Origin: Myxococcales bacterium
Lineage (GTDB): Bacteria > Myxococcota_A > Polyangia > Polyangiales > Polyangiaceae
Assembly (NCBI GenBank): GCA_021847645.1
Contig: JAJZQG010000050.1
Coordinates: forward strand, 1-42,489
Direction: 5' to 3'
Length of the DNA stretch: 42,489 nucleotides
The stretch's first letter is position 1, and every line of letters begins with the position of its first letter. A model generated the notes under the pieces. It had not been told where the DNA came from and made no database searches. It saw only the letters and a program-made list of their open reading frames with translations. Shown here in pieces: positions 11,968 to 23,650 of this stretch. Both the position numbers and the translations under genes were made by a program.

Positions 11968-13067
11968 TGGCCGAGTCCGACCACGGCACGGCGAGCATCC
12001 TCGTCGTGGATGACACGCCGGTCAACCTCGAGATCCTGCTGCGCACGCTCAAGTCGCGCGGGCACCGCGTGCGTCCCGTGCTCGACGGCAAGGTGGCGTT
12101 GGAGGCCGCGCGTGCCGAGCCTCCCTCGCTGGTGTTGCTCGACATCCACATGCCGGGCATGGACGGCTTCCAGGTATGCGCGGAGCTGAAGAGAGATCCG
12201 CGGCTCGCCGACATCCCGGTCATCTTCATCAGCGCCAACACCGAGACCGCGGAGAAGGCGCAAGCGTACGCTGCCGGGGGTGTGGACTACGTGACCAAGC
12301 CCTTCCAGGTAAGCGAGATCCACTCGCGGGTCGAAACGCACCTAAAGTTGCGGCGTCTTCAGACGGAGCTGCGCCAGCACCAGGCCCGCGAGCAGGAGCT
12401 GATTGCCGAGCTCACCGGCGCCCACCTCGCCGCCATCGTCGCCCTGGCGAAGCTCGCGGAGGCGCGGGACCCGGACGCGGCCCGTCACGTGACACGAGTG
12501 CAGCGATTCTGCCGCGTGCTGGCCACGCGTCTTGCCCAGGATGGCGCGTACGCTGGTGCGATCGACGAGGCGTTCGTGGACCACCTGGTGTTCGCCAGCG
12601 CGCTGCACGACATCGGCAAGGGAGGCATCGCGGACGCGATTCTGCTCAAGCCCGGGCCGCTCGGGCCGCCGGAGAAGGAAGTCATGAAGACCCACGCGGT
12701 GGCGGGGGCCGAGGCGATCGGGGCGATCCTGCGGGATCACCCGGACAGCGCGCTGCTGCGCATGGGCGTGGAGATCGCCCGGTCCCACCACGAATGCTGG
12801 GACGGCACCGGGTATCCGGACGGTTCGTCGGGGGACGCGATCCCGCTGGCCGCGCGCATCGTGAGCGTGGCGGAGCGATACGACGCGCTGCGGAGCAAGC
12901 GGCCGTACAAGCCGGCGCTCGACGCGGCCCGTGCGCGTGCCGTGTTGACGGAGGGTGACGATCGGAGCGGGCCGCGGCAGTTGGACCCGCGCGTGCTCGC
13001 GGCGTTCGAGGCGGTCCATGGGGAGCTCGCCGCGATCTACGAGGAGCTCACGCCGCCGGCCGCGTGA
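11967..13067 (+). CDS. Response regulator with HD-GYP output (RpfG-like)
   Basis: The 366-residue protein joins an N-terminal receiver (acceptor Asp59 in VLLDIHMPGMDG, Lys in VTKPF) to an HD-GYP domain, the RpfG architecture. HD-GYP proteins break down cyclic di-GMP or related cyclic dinucleotides. The catalytic signature is present: HDIGKG at His214-Asp215, KTHAVAGAEAI, SHHECWDGTGYPDG with Gly282-Tyr283-Pro284, and AARIVSVAERYDAL. It is last in the five-gene operon and is the only visible output domain there, so the phosphorelay probably ends in lowering a cyclic dinucleotide. The spacing of the last helices is shorter than in RpfG; enzymatic activity is inferred. Confidence 0.9.
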   Translation: MAESDHGTASILVVDDTPVNLEILLRTLKSRGHRVRPVLDGKVALEAARAEPPSLVLLDIHMPGMDGFQVCAELKRDPRLADIPVIFISANTETAEKAQAYAAGGVDYVTKPFQVSEIHSRVETHLKLRRLQTELRQHQAREQELIAELTGAHLAAIVALAKLAEARDPDAARHVTRVQRFCRVLATRLAQDGAYAGAIDEAFVDHLVFASALHDIGKGGIADAILLKPGPLGPPEKEVMKTHAVAGAEAIGAILRDHPDSALLRMGVEIARSHHECWDGTGYPDGSSGDAIPLAARIVSVAERYDALRSKRPYKPALDAARARAVLTEGDDRSGPRQLDPRVLAAFEAVHGELAAIYEELTPPAA

Positions 13068-13090
13068 GTGAAACTACGCACCGCCCAGCC

Positions 13091-13510
13091 CTACAGCTCT
13101 TCGTCGGTCTTCACCTCGATACCGCTGTCCAGCAGAAGCCGCGCGGTCACGCCGTCGCCGTCCACCAGCTTTCCGCTGAAGGTGCCGTCGTAGATCCGGC
13201 CTCGTCCGCAGGAGGGCGACCTGGCCTTGAGCACGGCCAGACGGCACCCGTGCTCCCGCGCGATACGCAGCGCCTCGCGCGCGCCGGCCAAGAAGGCTTC
13301 GGTGCGATCGTCGCCATGCTCGGAGACCACGCGGCCGTCGAGCAGCTCGTGGCGCGGCCGCGGCGTGGGGAGCCCGGCCAGCTGCTCGGGGCACACGAGC
13401 ACCGTCCGGTGCCGGGCCATCAGCCACTGGACGCCGGGGTGCGGCAGGGACTTTCCGTCGTAACGACAGGCGGTTCCCGCCAGACAGGCACTGATCAAGA
13501 TGGTCGCCAT
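13091..13510 (-). CDS. DUF523 (YbbK-like) protein
   Basis: The 139-residue protein shows the whole DUF523 pattern. It opens with ISACLAGTACRYDGK, followed by VCPEQLAGLPTPRPRHEL, then FLAGAREALRIAREHGC, and LKARSPSCGRGRIYDGTFSG near the C-terminus. The conserved cysteines (in SACL, CRYDG, CPE and SPSCG) suggest metal or iron-sulfur binding, but the family has no firmly established reaction. The ATG at 13510 is chosen because the family begins directly at this point; the frame is open upstream but unrelated. It is convergent with the HD-GYP gene (23-nt gap) and divergent from the alcohol dehydrogenase. Confidence 0.88.
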   Translation of the reverse strand: MATILISACLAGTACRYDGKSLPHPGVQWLMARHRTVLVCPEQLAGLPTPRPRHELLDGRVVSEHGDDRTEAFLAGAREALRIAREHGCRLAVLKARSPSCGRGRIYDGTFSGKLVDGDGVTARLLLDSGIEVKTDEEL

Positions 13511-13634
13511 GGCCTTGCTCGCTCCCGATCTTGCGATTCTCGAGGGCCGGCCGCAAGCCCGGGCGACACACCCTTGTGCATTGCCTCCGGCGGCTCTGGC
13601 CGCCACAATCCCCCGTGCCGAAACGAGGTGAGCC

Positions 13635-14648
13635 ATGCAGACCGACACGATGCGCGCGATGGTGCTGGAAGAGGCGGGCAAGCCCCTGCAGCTGCGACAG
13701 CTCCCGATTCCGTCGCCAGGCCCCGGACAGCTGCTGATTCGCGTGGCTGCCTGCGGCGTGTGCCGGACCGACCTGCACATCGTCGACGCCGAGCTGACGC
13801 GTCCCAAGCTGCCGCTGATTCCGGGGCACGAGATCGCGGGCACGGTGGAGCGTGCAGGGGCCGGGGTGAAGCGTTTCCGGCCAGGCGACCGGGTGGGCGT
13901 GCCGTGGCTCGGCTCCACGTGCGGGACGTGCCGCTACTGCGCTCGGGGCCAGGAGAACCTGTGCAGCGAGGCCGGCTTTACGGGGTATACCATCGACGGC
14001 GGCTATGCGGAGTACACGGTAGCGGACCAGCGGTATTGTTTTCCGCTGCCCGAAGGGCTGGGGATGGCCGAGGCGGCGCCGCTGCTGTGCGCCGGGCTCA
14101 TCGGCTACCGGTCATACCGGATGGCGGGCGATCGCGTGGAGCGTCTGGGCATCTACGGCTTCGGCGCGGCAGCACACATCATCGCTCAGATTGCCATTCA
14201 TCAGCGCAAGCGCGTCTATGCACTGACCCGCAAGGGAGACACCGACGCGCAGCAATTCGCCTTGCGGCTGGGCGCCACCTGGGCCGGAGACTCGGACGAG
14301 CTGCCTCCCGAGCCGCTCGACGCCGCCCTGGTGTTCGCGCCGGTGGGCGCCCTGGTGCCGGCCGCCCTGCGCGCCGTGGACAAGGGGGGTGTCGTGGTCT
14401 GCGGCGGAATCCACATGAGCGACATCCCGTCGTTCCCCTACTCCATCCTGTGGGAGGAGCGAACGATTCGCTCGGTCGCCAACCTCGAGCGTCGCGACGG
14501 CGACGAGCTGCTGGCCTTGGCCCCGACGGTACCGGTGAAGACCGAGGTAGAGCGCTTTGCGCTCGAGGAGGCCAACGAGGTTTTGTCCCGGCTGCGCTCC
14601 GGCAGAATCCACGGTGCCGGCGTCCTGGTCATGGATAGCGCGGCGTGA
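13635..14648 (+). CDS. Zinc-dependent alcohol dehydrogenase
   Basis: The 337-residue protein is a medium-chain dehydrogenase/reductase that oxidises alcohols or reduces aldehydes with NAD(P). The catalytic zinc ligands are Cys43 (ACGVCRTDLH), His65-Glu66 (GHEIAG) and the Cys in LLCAGLIGYRSY. The structural zinc site is Cys96, Cys99, Cys102 and Cys110 (CGTCRYCARGQENLC). The coenzyme loop reads GIYGFGAAAHIIAQ, with the third glycine of GxGxxG replaced by Ala as in some AdhA-type enzymes. GAGGTGAG lies 3 nt before the ATG. It is divergent from the DUF523 gene over a 124-nt gap that must hold both promoters. The physiological substrate is unknown. Confidence 0.92.
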   Translation: MQTDTMRAMVLEEAGKPLQLRQLPIPSPGPGQLLIRVAACGVCRTDLHIVDAELTRPKLPLIPGHEIAGTVERAGAGVKRFRPGDRVGVPWLGSTCGTCRYCARGQENLCSEAGFTGYTIDGGYAEYTVADQRYCFPLPEGLGMAEAAPLLCAGLIGYRSYRMAGDRVERLGIYGFGAAAHIIAQIAIHQRKRVYALTRKGDTDAQQFALRLGATWAGDSDELPPEPLDAALVFAPVGALVPAALRAVDKGGVVVCGGIHMSDIPSFPYSILWEERTIRSVANLERRDGDELLALAPTVPVKTEVERFALEEANEVLSRLRSGRIHGAGVLVMDSAA

Positions 14649-14693
14649 ACGCCGACCGTTGTGCACCTCCGCCCGCTCGGCTACACCCCTGGA

Positions 14694-16486
14694 ATGGCCG
14701 ACAACGAGAAGGACCAAGAGCTGTCATCCGTCGACTTCGAGCGGATGAGCAAGAAGCGTTACCGGTGGGTCTATGCGGCAGCGGCCCTGGTGCTCGTGCT
14801 GGGGGTCGTGGTGTGGTACGCGCTGCGATCGATCGAGCGCGAGCAGCAGAGAAAGCTCGCGGTGTCGTGGAGCGAGCTGTCGGCGTGCCTGCTGGGCGGT
14901 GAGCTGCCGTCGGGCACCACGCCGGCCGTGCGGGTGCGCAACACGCAGCTGGCGGTCATGGGGGTTCCGCTCGACAAGCGTCCGAAGGACGGCGACTATC
15001 CGTGGCCGGACAGCTGTGCAAAGTACGGTCACGCGGTCTTCGAGACGCTTCGGGACCGGGGCAAGACGGACGGTCTGGCGGAGTCGGCGGAGAAGCTGGC
15101 CAAGGAGCTGAAGGACGAGAAAAACGACCAGATCGATCTGTCTCCGGCCATCGAGCGCGCGTGGGCGGACGCTGCCGCGTTCGGGCTGAGCGCCGAGGCT
15201 GCGCCGGAGGTGGCGGCTCCTCCCAAAGCGGTGTCGCCGCTGGTGCTCGAGGGCCTGCCGGCCGCGGCGAGGCTGCCGGGCAAGACGTTTGCGTTGGTGA
15301 ACGTTCATGTCCAGACGTTCCTTCATCCGCGGACCTGGTTCCTGGTCGAACAGGCCGACGCCGGTGAGCCGCCGGTTCTGTGTCGCGCGGCGGCTAGGGG
15401 CCGATCACGTGCGGCAAGCTGCCGGAAGGCGCGGCGCGGCTGGGGCCGGGGTTGCGGCTGTGGGGCACGACCGATGACGGGGCGCAGCCCCTGCTGTTCG
15501 CGGGCGACCGGGGCAGCGCAGGGATCGTGCGATGGCCGGGCGGGGAGAAGATCGCGGACACGATGACCTACGGCGCCTGGTCCCGGGCGGACGGCGGGGC
15601 GACGCTGCTGGTGTGGAACGACGGGGGCCACGAAGTGCGGTATGCGCAATACCCGGCCGGGGCCGCACCGCTCGAGAGGAAGCTGATCGACGGCAAGGAG
15701 ATCGGCAATCCCTACTACACGACGGGCCTGTTCTGGGGATGGTTCGTCTACGAGGCATACGACAAGGAGGCGGACGAGATCCGGCTCTACGCGAGAAAGC
15801 TGCCCGACGGCGCGGGAGAGCCGGGGCCGCTGCTGACCGCGGGCAAGATCTGGGAGCCCGGCGTGGTGCAGGAGTACCAGGAGGAGCCCGAGATCACGGG
15901 CTGCAAGACGGACAAGGGCCTCGCGGTCGTGGTCGCCGGCCGCTCGCGCGACTCCATCTCTTTTCTTGCGGACGACAAGTGGACGACTCCCGTGCCCTCG
16001 GAGCAGTCGGGGGGACAGCTGACCTGCCGAGGTCTGGAGGCCACGACCACGCGGGTGACCTTCGCGCGCAAGGTCGACCGGTTCTGGCCCACGGTCACCC
16101 AGAGCCGATGCAACGTGTCGGCTTGCACGCCGGGCACGGCGCAGCTCGAAGACATGATTCCCGGCCTGGTCGACCTGGCGCCCACCGAGACGCGTCAGGT
16201 GCAGGCCGTGGACATCGACGGCAATCTGGCGCTCATCTGGCACGGCGGGGAGGTGGGCGGCGTGCGCATGCGGTTCGGGCCGGTGGAACGGATGAAGGAC
16301 CTGCACGACACGGTCATCTACGACGACGTGACGGAAGGCGGAAAGCGCGTGCTTTCGAATCTGCTGGACCTGCGTGTGATTCCCGGCGAGGGCTTTGCCC
16401 TGCTGCTGCTGAGCACGACCAAGGGCGTGCACGTGTTGCGAATCGACGGCAAGGGCGCGGTGACGCCGGCCACGATCAAGCTCTGA
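14694..16486 (+). pseudogene. Membrane-anchored hypothetical protein, split by a one-base deletion
   Basis: Two reading frames together make one protein of about 597 residues. The first frame (from ATG 14694) gives a short cytoplasmic start, one transmembrane anchor (WVYAAAALVLVLGVVVWYAL) and an extracytoplasmic region ending in LVEQADAGEPPVLCRAAARG. The second frame carries on with PITCGKLPEGAARLGPGLRL and runs to the stop at 16486. The switch happens at the G run 15397-15400: one extra G there would restore a continuous frame and bypass the TAG at 15395 seen in the second frame. The second half looks like a beta-propeller-like exported region (LWGTTDDGAQPLLFAG, LLVWNDGGHEVRYAQ, WHGGEVGGVRMRFG), but I do not recognise a family. 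It may be a real mutation or a sequencing error in the homopolymer. Confidence 0.7.
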
Positions 16487-16503
16487 TACGCGCCAGCGCC
16501 GCG

Positions 16504-17148
16504 TCAGCCGATCTCGCTGCGCAGCTGATCGAGATACGCCCGCAGGAACGCCGTGCGCGCGGCGCCCAGGCGCCTGGCCTCGGCCGTGTGCAGACGTTCC
16601 TGGATCCGCAGCAGCTTCTTGAAGAAGTGATCGAGGGCGTACGCCTTGTCGTCCGGCTCGCGCTGCTCGCAGAATGGGTCCTGCGGCGCATGGAACGGGC
16701 GGGCCATCGATTGGCTCGTAGCGAAACACCGCGCCACGCCGATGGCGCCGATCGCGTCGAGCCGGTCGGCGTCCTGCAGCACCGCGGACTCGAGGTCCGG
16801 GGGCGCCATCCCGGCCGACCAGCCATGGACGCGGATACACTGCGCCACGCGTTCGGAGGCGGGCTCGCCGACGCCCACCGTGCGCAGCACCCGCAGCGCC
16901 TGCTCGGCGCACAGCTCGCCCGAACGGTGGGAGTCCGGGTGGTCCTTGGGCAGATTGACCAGCTCGTGCAGCAGCGCCGCCGCGCGCACGACGTCGATAT
17001 CGGCCCCTTCGGCCCGCGCAATTCGAAGGGCGTTGCGCTCCACGCGCTCGACGTGCAGCCAGTCATGGGCGGAGTCGCTGCCGGCCCGCTCCCGGGCGAC
17101 CGCCCGGAGACTCTGCATCAAGGGGTCGGGAATGCGCGGGGAGGACAT
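16504..17148 (-). CDS. HD-superfamily hydrolase with altered HD pair
   Basis: The 214-residue protein resembles the YedJ-like group of HD hydrolases. His32 is in DWLHVERVERNAL, His61 in AALLHELVN, then IRVHGWSAG, and QDADRLDAIGAIGVAR (Asp127) is a strong group signature; HFFKKLLRIQERLHTAEARR closes the domain. The doublet that names the superfamily is His-Glu (61-62) instead of His-Asp. Either this clade uses Glu as a metal ligand or activity is changed. The start codon lies 3 nt after the carB stop, so it is probably transcribed with carAB. A role in nucleotide or phosphate-ester turnover is only inferred. Confidence 0.82.
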   Translation of the reverse strand: MSSPRIPDPLMQSLRAVARERAGSDSAHDWLHVERVERNALRIARAEGADIDVVRAAALLHELVNLPKDHPDSHRSGELCAEQALRVLRTVGVGEPASERVAQCIRVHGWSAGMAPPDLESAVLQDADRLDAIGAIGVARCFATSQSMARPFHAPQDPFCEQREPDDKAYALDHFFKKLLRIQERLHTAEARRLGAARTAFLRAYLDQLRSEIG

Positions 17149-17151
17149 GGC

Positions 17152-20334
<3,183 letters not shown>

Positions 20335-20335
20335 C

Positions 20336-21538
20336 TCATCGACCCCGTTCCATCATCTGAGCGAACCGGTGAAACAGGTGGTGGCTGTCGTGCGGGCCGG
20401 GCGACGCCTCCGGGTGGAATTGCACGGAGAATGCTGCGTAGCGACGGTGCCGCAGGCCCTCGACCGTGTCGTCGTTCAGGTTGACGTGCGTGATGGTGAC
20501 CTGGCGCCCGTCGAGCGACGAGCCCTCGACCGCGAAGCCGTGGTTCTGGGCGGTAATCTCGATGCGTCCGGTCTCGAGGGCGCGCACCGGGTGATTGCCG
20601 CCGCGGTGTCCGAATCGCATCTTGTAGGTGCGTCCGCCGCAGGCCAGGCCGAGCAGCTGGTGGCCCAGGCAAATGCCGAAGATGGGAACGCGGCCGAGCA
20701 GGGCGCGGATGGTCTCGACCGCATAGGTCACCGGCTCCGGGTCGCCCGGGCCGTTGGAGAGCAACACACCGGTCGGCTCGAGCGCAAGGATCTGCTCGGC
20801 CGGGGTCGACGCGGGCACCACGGTCACGCGGCAGCCCACGTGATGGAGTTGGCGCACGATGTTGAGCTTGATTCCGAAGTCGAGCGCCACCACGTGCAGC
20901 TTCGACGACGCATCGCCCGCGGTCCACGGAGCGGTGCAGGTCACGCGGCTGGCGAGATCGAGTCCGGCCATGGGGGGCACGTCGCTGGCATCGCGGACCA
21001 TGCGCGAGAGGTCGTCGTGCGGGTGATCGGCGAGGTTGCCGGCCAGGGGCAGGCCCGACAGGGCATGGGGCAAGGCGCGCACCACGCCGCGCAGCACGCC
21101 GGTGTCGCGCAGGTGCAGCACCAGGGCGCGGGTATCGAGGCCCGAGAGCGCGGCCACGCCGGCCTCGGCGAGGGAGGATGCGAGCGAGCGATTGGCGCGC
21201 CAGTTGGACGGCGTGGGGTGGTAGTCGCGCACGATCAGCCCGGCGGCGCGCGTGCGTGAGGACTCCAGGTCCTCGGCGTTCACGCCGTAGTTGCCCACGT
21301 GGGCGGTGGTGAGCACGACGATCTGGCCAGCGTACGACGGATCGGTGAGGATCTCCTGATAGCCGGTGGGCGAGGTATTGAACACGACCTCGCCGCTGGC
21401 CTGGCCGACCGAGGAGAACAGGTCGCCCCGAGAGAAATAGCCGTCCTCCAGAACCAGGATCCCGTTGGCAGGAGGCGGAGACAGGGACGGAGCGGTCAAC
21501 GCGGGGGCGTATGTACGGGGAGCCGGGGCTGCCGTCAA
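20336..21538 (-). CDS. carA: Carbamoyl-phosphate synthase small subunit (glutaminase)
   Basis: The protein hydrolyses glutamine and channels ammonia to CarB. The N-terminal CPSase_sm domain ([48 protein letters not shown]) is followed by a class I glutamine amidotransferase domain. The nucleophile Cys290 is in [13 protein letters not shown], and the His-Glu pair is in [13 protein letters not shown]. Length is about 400 residues from the TTG at 21538. No ATG or GTG lies in frame near the start. TTG 21538 is also part of a promoter-like TTGACG, so TTG 21499 (giving 387 residues) may be the true start; neither has a good ribosome binding site. The carB ATG follows 1 nt after the stop. Confidence 0.94.
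   Translation of the reverse strand: MTAAPAPRTYAPALTAPSLSPPPANGILVLEDGYFSRGDLFSSVGQASGEVVFNTSPTGYQEILTDPSYAGQIVVLTTAHVGNYGVNAEDLESSRTRAAGLIVRDYHPTPSNWRANRSLASSLAEAGVAALSGLDTRALVLHLRDTGVLRGVVRALPHALSGLPLAGNLADHPHDDLSRMVRDASDVPPMAGLDLASRVTCTAPWTAGDASSKLHVVALDFGIKLNIVRQLHHVGCRVTVVPASTPAEQILALEPTGVLLSNGPGDPEPVTYAVETIRALLGRVPIFGICLGHQLLGLACGGRTYKMRFGHRGGNHPVRALETGRIEITAQNHGFAVEGSSLDGRQVTITHVNLNDDTVEGLRHRRYAAFSVQFHPEASPGPHDSHHLFHRFAQMMERGR
21510..21538 (-). promoter_or_regulatory. Candidate sigma-70 promoter of the car operon
   Basis: On the minus strand TTGACG (21538-21533) and TACATA (21515-21510) are separated by exactly 17 nt. The -35 is a near-consensus match and the -10 is weak. Transcription would begin about 10 nt before TTG 21499, giving an almost leaderless carA message. 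This conflicts with using TTG 21538 as the start codon. Confidence 0.35.
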
Positions 21539-21723
21539 GGGACAGCGAGAAGATCGGGTGCGGCGTTCCGTCCCCGGGACAGGAGCGAGCGGCGGTCGGC
21601 TACCGCGGAATCAACAGCGAACCGCACGAGCCGATGCCCAAGACGGTAGCGAAGGCCAACGCCAAGAGAAGACCTCGTCGCTACGCTCCGATCGCGAGCC
21701 GCTGGCCAAGTCGTCGGAACGGC

Positions 21724-21752
21724 TGGCCGGGTGCGGCCGGAACGGCCGGCCA
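21724..21752 (-). terminator. GC-rich hairpin downstream of the stressosome operon
   Basis: TGGCCGG (21724-21730) pairs with CCGGCCA (21746-21752), and an inner GGCCG-GAA-CGGCC can also form. It lies about 20 nt past the stop of the last stressosome-linked gene and before carA. There is no T run, so it could only be a weak intrinsic terminator or a chance structure in GC-rich DNA. Confidence 0.25.
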
Positions 21753-21772
21753 GATGGGCCGGAGTACCCAGC

Positions 21773-22234
21773 TCATCGCGCCTTGCTTGCCCGAGCCGCG
21801 CTCGGCACCGTACCGACCCACTTTCGGGCAATCACTGCTAGTCCCCCGCCCTCTCTCCGTTCCATGCCCGCCCAGTCCATGAGCCTTCGCACCGCTCCCA
21901 GCCCTGTCCCGAGAGAGGTGCGTTCCTGCGGCTCCCGCACGAAGCGTCCCGCGGAGTAGCCATCCACCCAGACCGCTTCCATGTCGGCGATCCCGGGGCC
22001 CCTGTCCTCCACGCGCACCTCGAGCCCCACCATCGGATCATGAAGCGGGCGAAGGATGACCCGTCCCCACCCGGCATACCTGACCGCGTTGGTTACCAGC
22101 TCGCTGGTGGAAATCGCAATCGCCCAGGCGTCTTCCGGTGCAAACCCCAGCTCGCGGGCAAACTCCGCAGCCCGCGCCGCGCTCCACGTCGCATCGGCCG
22201 CATGCCTCGCGATCCACTCGAGCCGCTTTGTCAT
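21773..22234 (-). CDS. RsbT/RsbW-like anti-sigma regulatory ATPase
   Basis: The 153-residue protein is a small GHKL ATPase of the switch-kinase family, which phosphorylates or binds STAS-domain partners. The N-box is ISTSELVTNAVRYAG, the G1 box VEDRGPGIADMEAV and the G2 box SLGTGLGAVRRLMDW. Length fits RsbT and RsbW. It has no sensor domain. The start at 22234 (MTKRLEWIARH) is preferred over an ATG at 22261 because the family begins here, and GGGTGGGGG precedes it. It is the last gene of the stressosome block but is separated from the phosphatase gene by 208 nt containing an inverted repeat. In related bacteria this ATPase domain is often fused to an RsbX/SpoIIE phosphatase; here the two are separate. 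Confidence 0.82.
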   Translation of the reverse strand: MTKRLEWIARHAADATWSAARAAEFARELGFAPEDAWAIAISTSELVTNAVRYAGWGRVILRPLHDPMVGLEVRVEDRGPGIADMEAVWVDGYSAGRFVREPQERTSLGTGLGAVRRLMDWAGMERREGGGLAVIARKWVGTVPSAARASKAR

Positions 22235-22260
22235 CGCCCCCACCCGACAGAATGGATCCA

Positions 22261-22401
22261 TTCACCACGGAGGCGCAGAGCCCAAAGAGGTCTTGTTGTC
22301 TTGATGCAGCAGTGCAGCCCGATGGACGACACGTGCCGCGTCCAAGCGTAGCCCGACCGAATCGACAACATCCGCCCTCCGTGCTCTTCGTGGCTCCCGT
22401 G
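22261..22401. repeat. Degenerate inverted repeat pair between stressosome genes
   Basis: TTCACCACGGAGGCGCAGAG (start of 22261-22290) and CCTCCGTGCTCTTCGTGGCT (start of 22376-22401) are imperfect inverted copies of a CACGGAGG-type interspersed sequence. They enclose about 85 bp with no gene. The layout resembles a small non-autonomous element or a decayed repeat and separates the phosphatase gene from the downstream ATPase gene. Confidence 0.4.
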
Positions 22402-22442
22402 TCGAGAGCTTCTCTGCCGATCTCGCAGGCAGCCGAGGACAC

Positions 22443-22994
22443 TCAAACCCGAACGACGACGCAGGTCGCATCGTCGTGGGCCTTGCCGTGGCTCGACACG
22501 ACGGACTCAGCGATGCGCTGCACCGGCTGCGACTCGTAGCCATCCAGGGAAAAGCTGGTGGAAATCCCGTCGGTGAAGAGCGCGAACAGATCCTGCGAAT
22601 CGAACAGGTGCTCGAATACCCTGACCCTGCGCAGAGGCCGGGCTACGATGCCGGGAGCGCCGACCGGGGAAAAGGGGCGTCGTGTAAGCGTGCGTAGCTC
22701 CACGTTCCCTACCGCAGAGAAGCTCAGGCGGCGGGCGCCGATGCGCAGCAGTGCAACGGCAGCTCCCCGCGTGCCCTTGGCTGCCAGCGTGGCGCCCTGC
22801 AGGATTGTGTCGAGACTCTCGTCTGCGTGCTCTTCGACGTACCTGCAAATCAGCTGGGCTGCAGCCGCCGCCTCCGGCCCGTGCCCCAATCCGTCGGCGA
22901 CCACGATCGTCGTCTCTTGCTTGGAAACGACCGCATAGGCGTCCCCGCAAACGTCTTCCCCGCGAAGGGTTCTCTGGAACGCGCCAATCTCCAT
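22443..22994 (-). CDS. rsbX: RsbX-like PP2C/SpoIIE serine phosphatase
   Basis: The 183-residue protein is a minimal PP2C-type phosphatase like RsbX, which resets the stressosome by dephosphorylating RsbS and RsbR. The metal-binding motifs are GDAYAVV, VVADGLGHGPEAAAAAQL (Asp-Gly), then ALFTDGISTSF (second Asp) and a C-terminal HDDATCVVVRV (last Asp). It has no sensor or coiled-coil region, unlike RsbU or RsbP. ATG 22994 is chosen because GAGG sits 5 nt upstream, counting from its last base; a GTG at 23000 overlaps the rsbT stop as GTGA and is the alternative. The gene order R-S-T-X supports the role. Confidence 0.85.
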   Translation of the reverse strand: MEIGAFQRTLRGEDVCGDAYAVVSKQETTIVVADGLGHGPEAAAAAQLICRYVEEHADESLDTILQGATLAAKGTRGAAVALLRIGARRLSFSAVGNVELRTLTRRPFSPVGAPGIVARPLRRVRVFEHLFDSQDLFALFTDGISTSFSLDGYESQPVQRIAESVVSSHGKAHDDATCVVVRV

Positions 22995-22996
22995 TC

Positions 22997-23650
22997 TCAC
23001 CTCAGGAACTTGCGCGCGGTGATTCGCGTCCCCGTCCGTTCGCTCGTTGCAAGCTCGAACTCGTCCATCAAAGACCGCGTACCGCGCAGCCCCATGCCGA
23101 GGCCCGTCTTTGACCTATACTTTCCGCTCAGAATCTCATCGACGTTGGAGATTCCCGGGCCCCGATCCTGCGCCACGATCTCGATGCCGCGACGGCTGCC
23201 GTCGAGCACGGCGATGCGGATCTCGCCCTGCCCAGCGTAGACCACGATGTTTCTCGCCAGCTCGGAGATGGCGGTCACCACCTGCACTTCAGCGGAGGCC
23301 GAGAAGCCGATTCCCTGAGCAATCTGCCGTCCCATCGATCGCGCGGACAGCACATCGGCTTCGGTGCGGATGGCGACGGTCTCGGACTTGGCGTCCAGGC
23401 CTTCCTCGCGCGCGGAGCTTCGGAGCAGCCCAAACACCTTCTGCACACACGAAACGCGCATTTCGCGGTCGTGCAAGATCACTTCAAGGGCCCGATCGAT
23501 TTCCGCGGTGAGCCGTGCGATGTCAGCACCTTGCAGCGCGTCGAAGCTGACCCGCGCCCGGGCCGCGCTCAGCGCGAGCACGCAGCGAGCGGCAGGGCCT
23601 CCGACGTGGTCCTCGAGAATGGCCGCTGCAAGCGCCTCGACTTGGCTCAT
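22997..23650 (-). CDS. rsbT: RsbT-like switch kinase with N-terminal extension
   Basis: The C-terminal 125 residues are a full RsbT: VAIRTEADVLSARSMGRQIA, then ISELARNIVVYAGQGEI (N-box), VAQDRGPGI (G1) and KTGLGMGLRGTRSLMDEF (G2). RsbT is held by the stressosome, phosphorylates RsbS and RsbR on stress, and then leaves to activate its target. B. subtilis RsbT is about 133 residues; this one is 217, with roughly 90 extra residues at the N-terminus (helical, LTAEIDRALEVILHDREMR) that I do not recognise. The ATG overlaps the rsbS stop (ATGA), so coupling is tight and the long form is well supported. The extension might be a docking or sensing module. Confidence 0.88.
   Translation of the reverse strand: MSQVEALAAAILEDHVGGPAARCVLALSAARARVSFDALQGADIARLTAEIDRALEVILHDREMRVSCVQKVFGLLRSSAREEGLDAKSETVAIRTEADVLSARSMGRQIAQGIGFSASAEVQVVTAISELARNIVVYAGQGEIRIAVLDGSRRGIEIVAQDRGPGISNVDEILSGKYRSKTGLGMGLRGTRSLMDEFELATSERTGTRITARKFLR

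Noticed and set aside
15380-15450. Programmed -1 frameshifting in the split gene
   Set aside because: No slippery heptamer in the correct phase and no family precedent; a one-base loss in GGGG is simpler.
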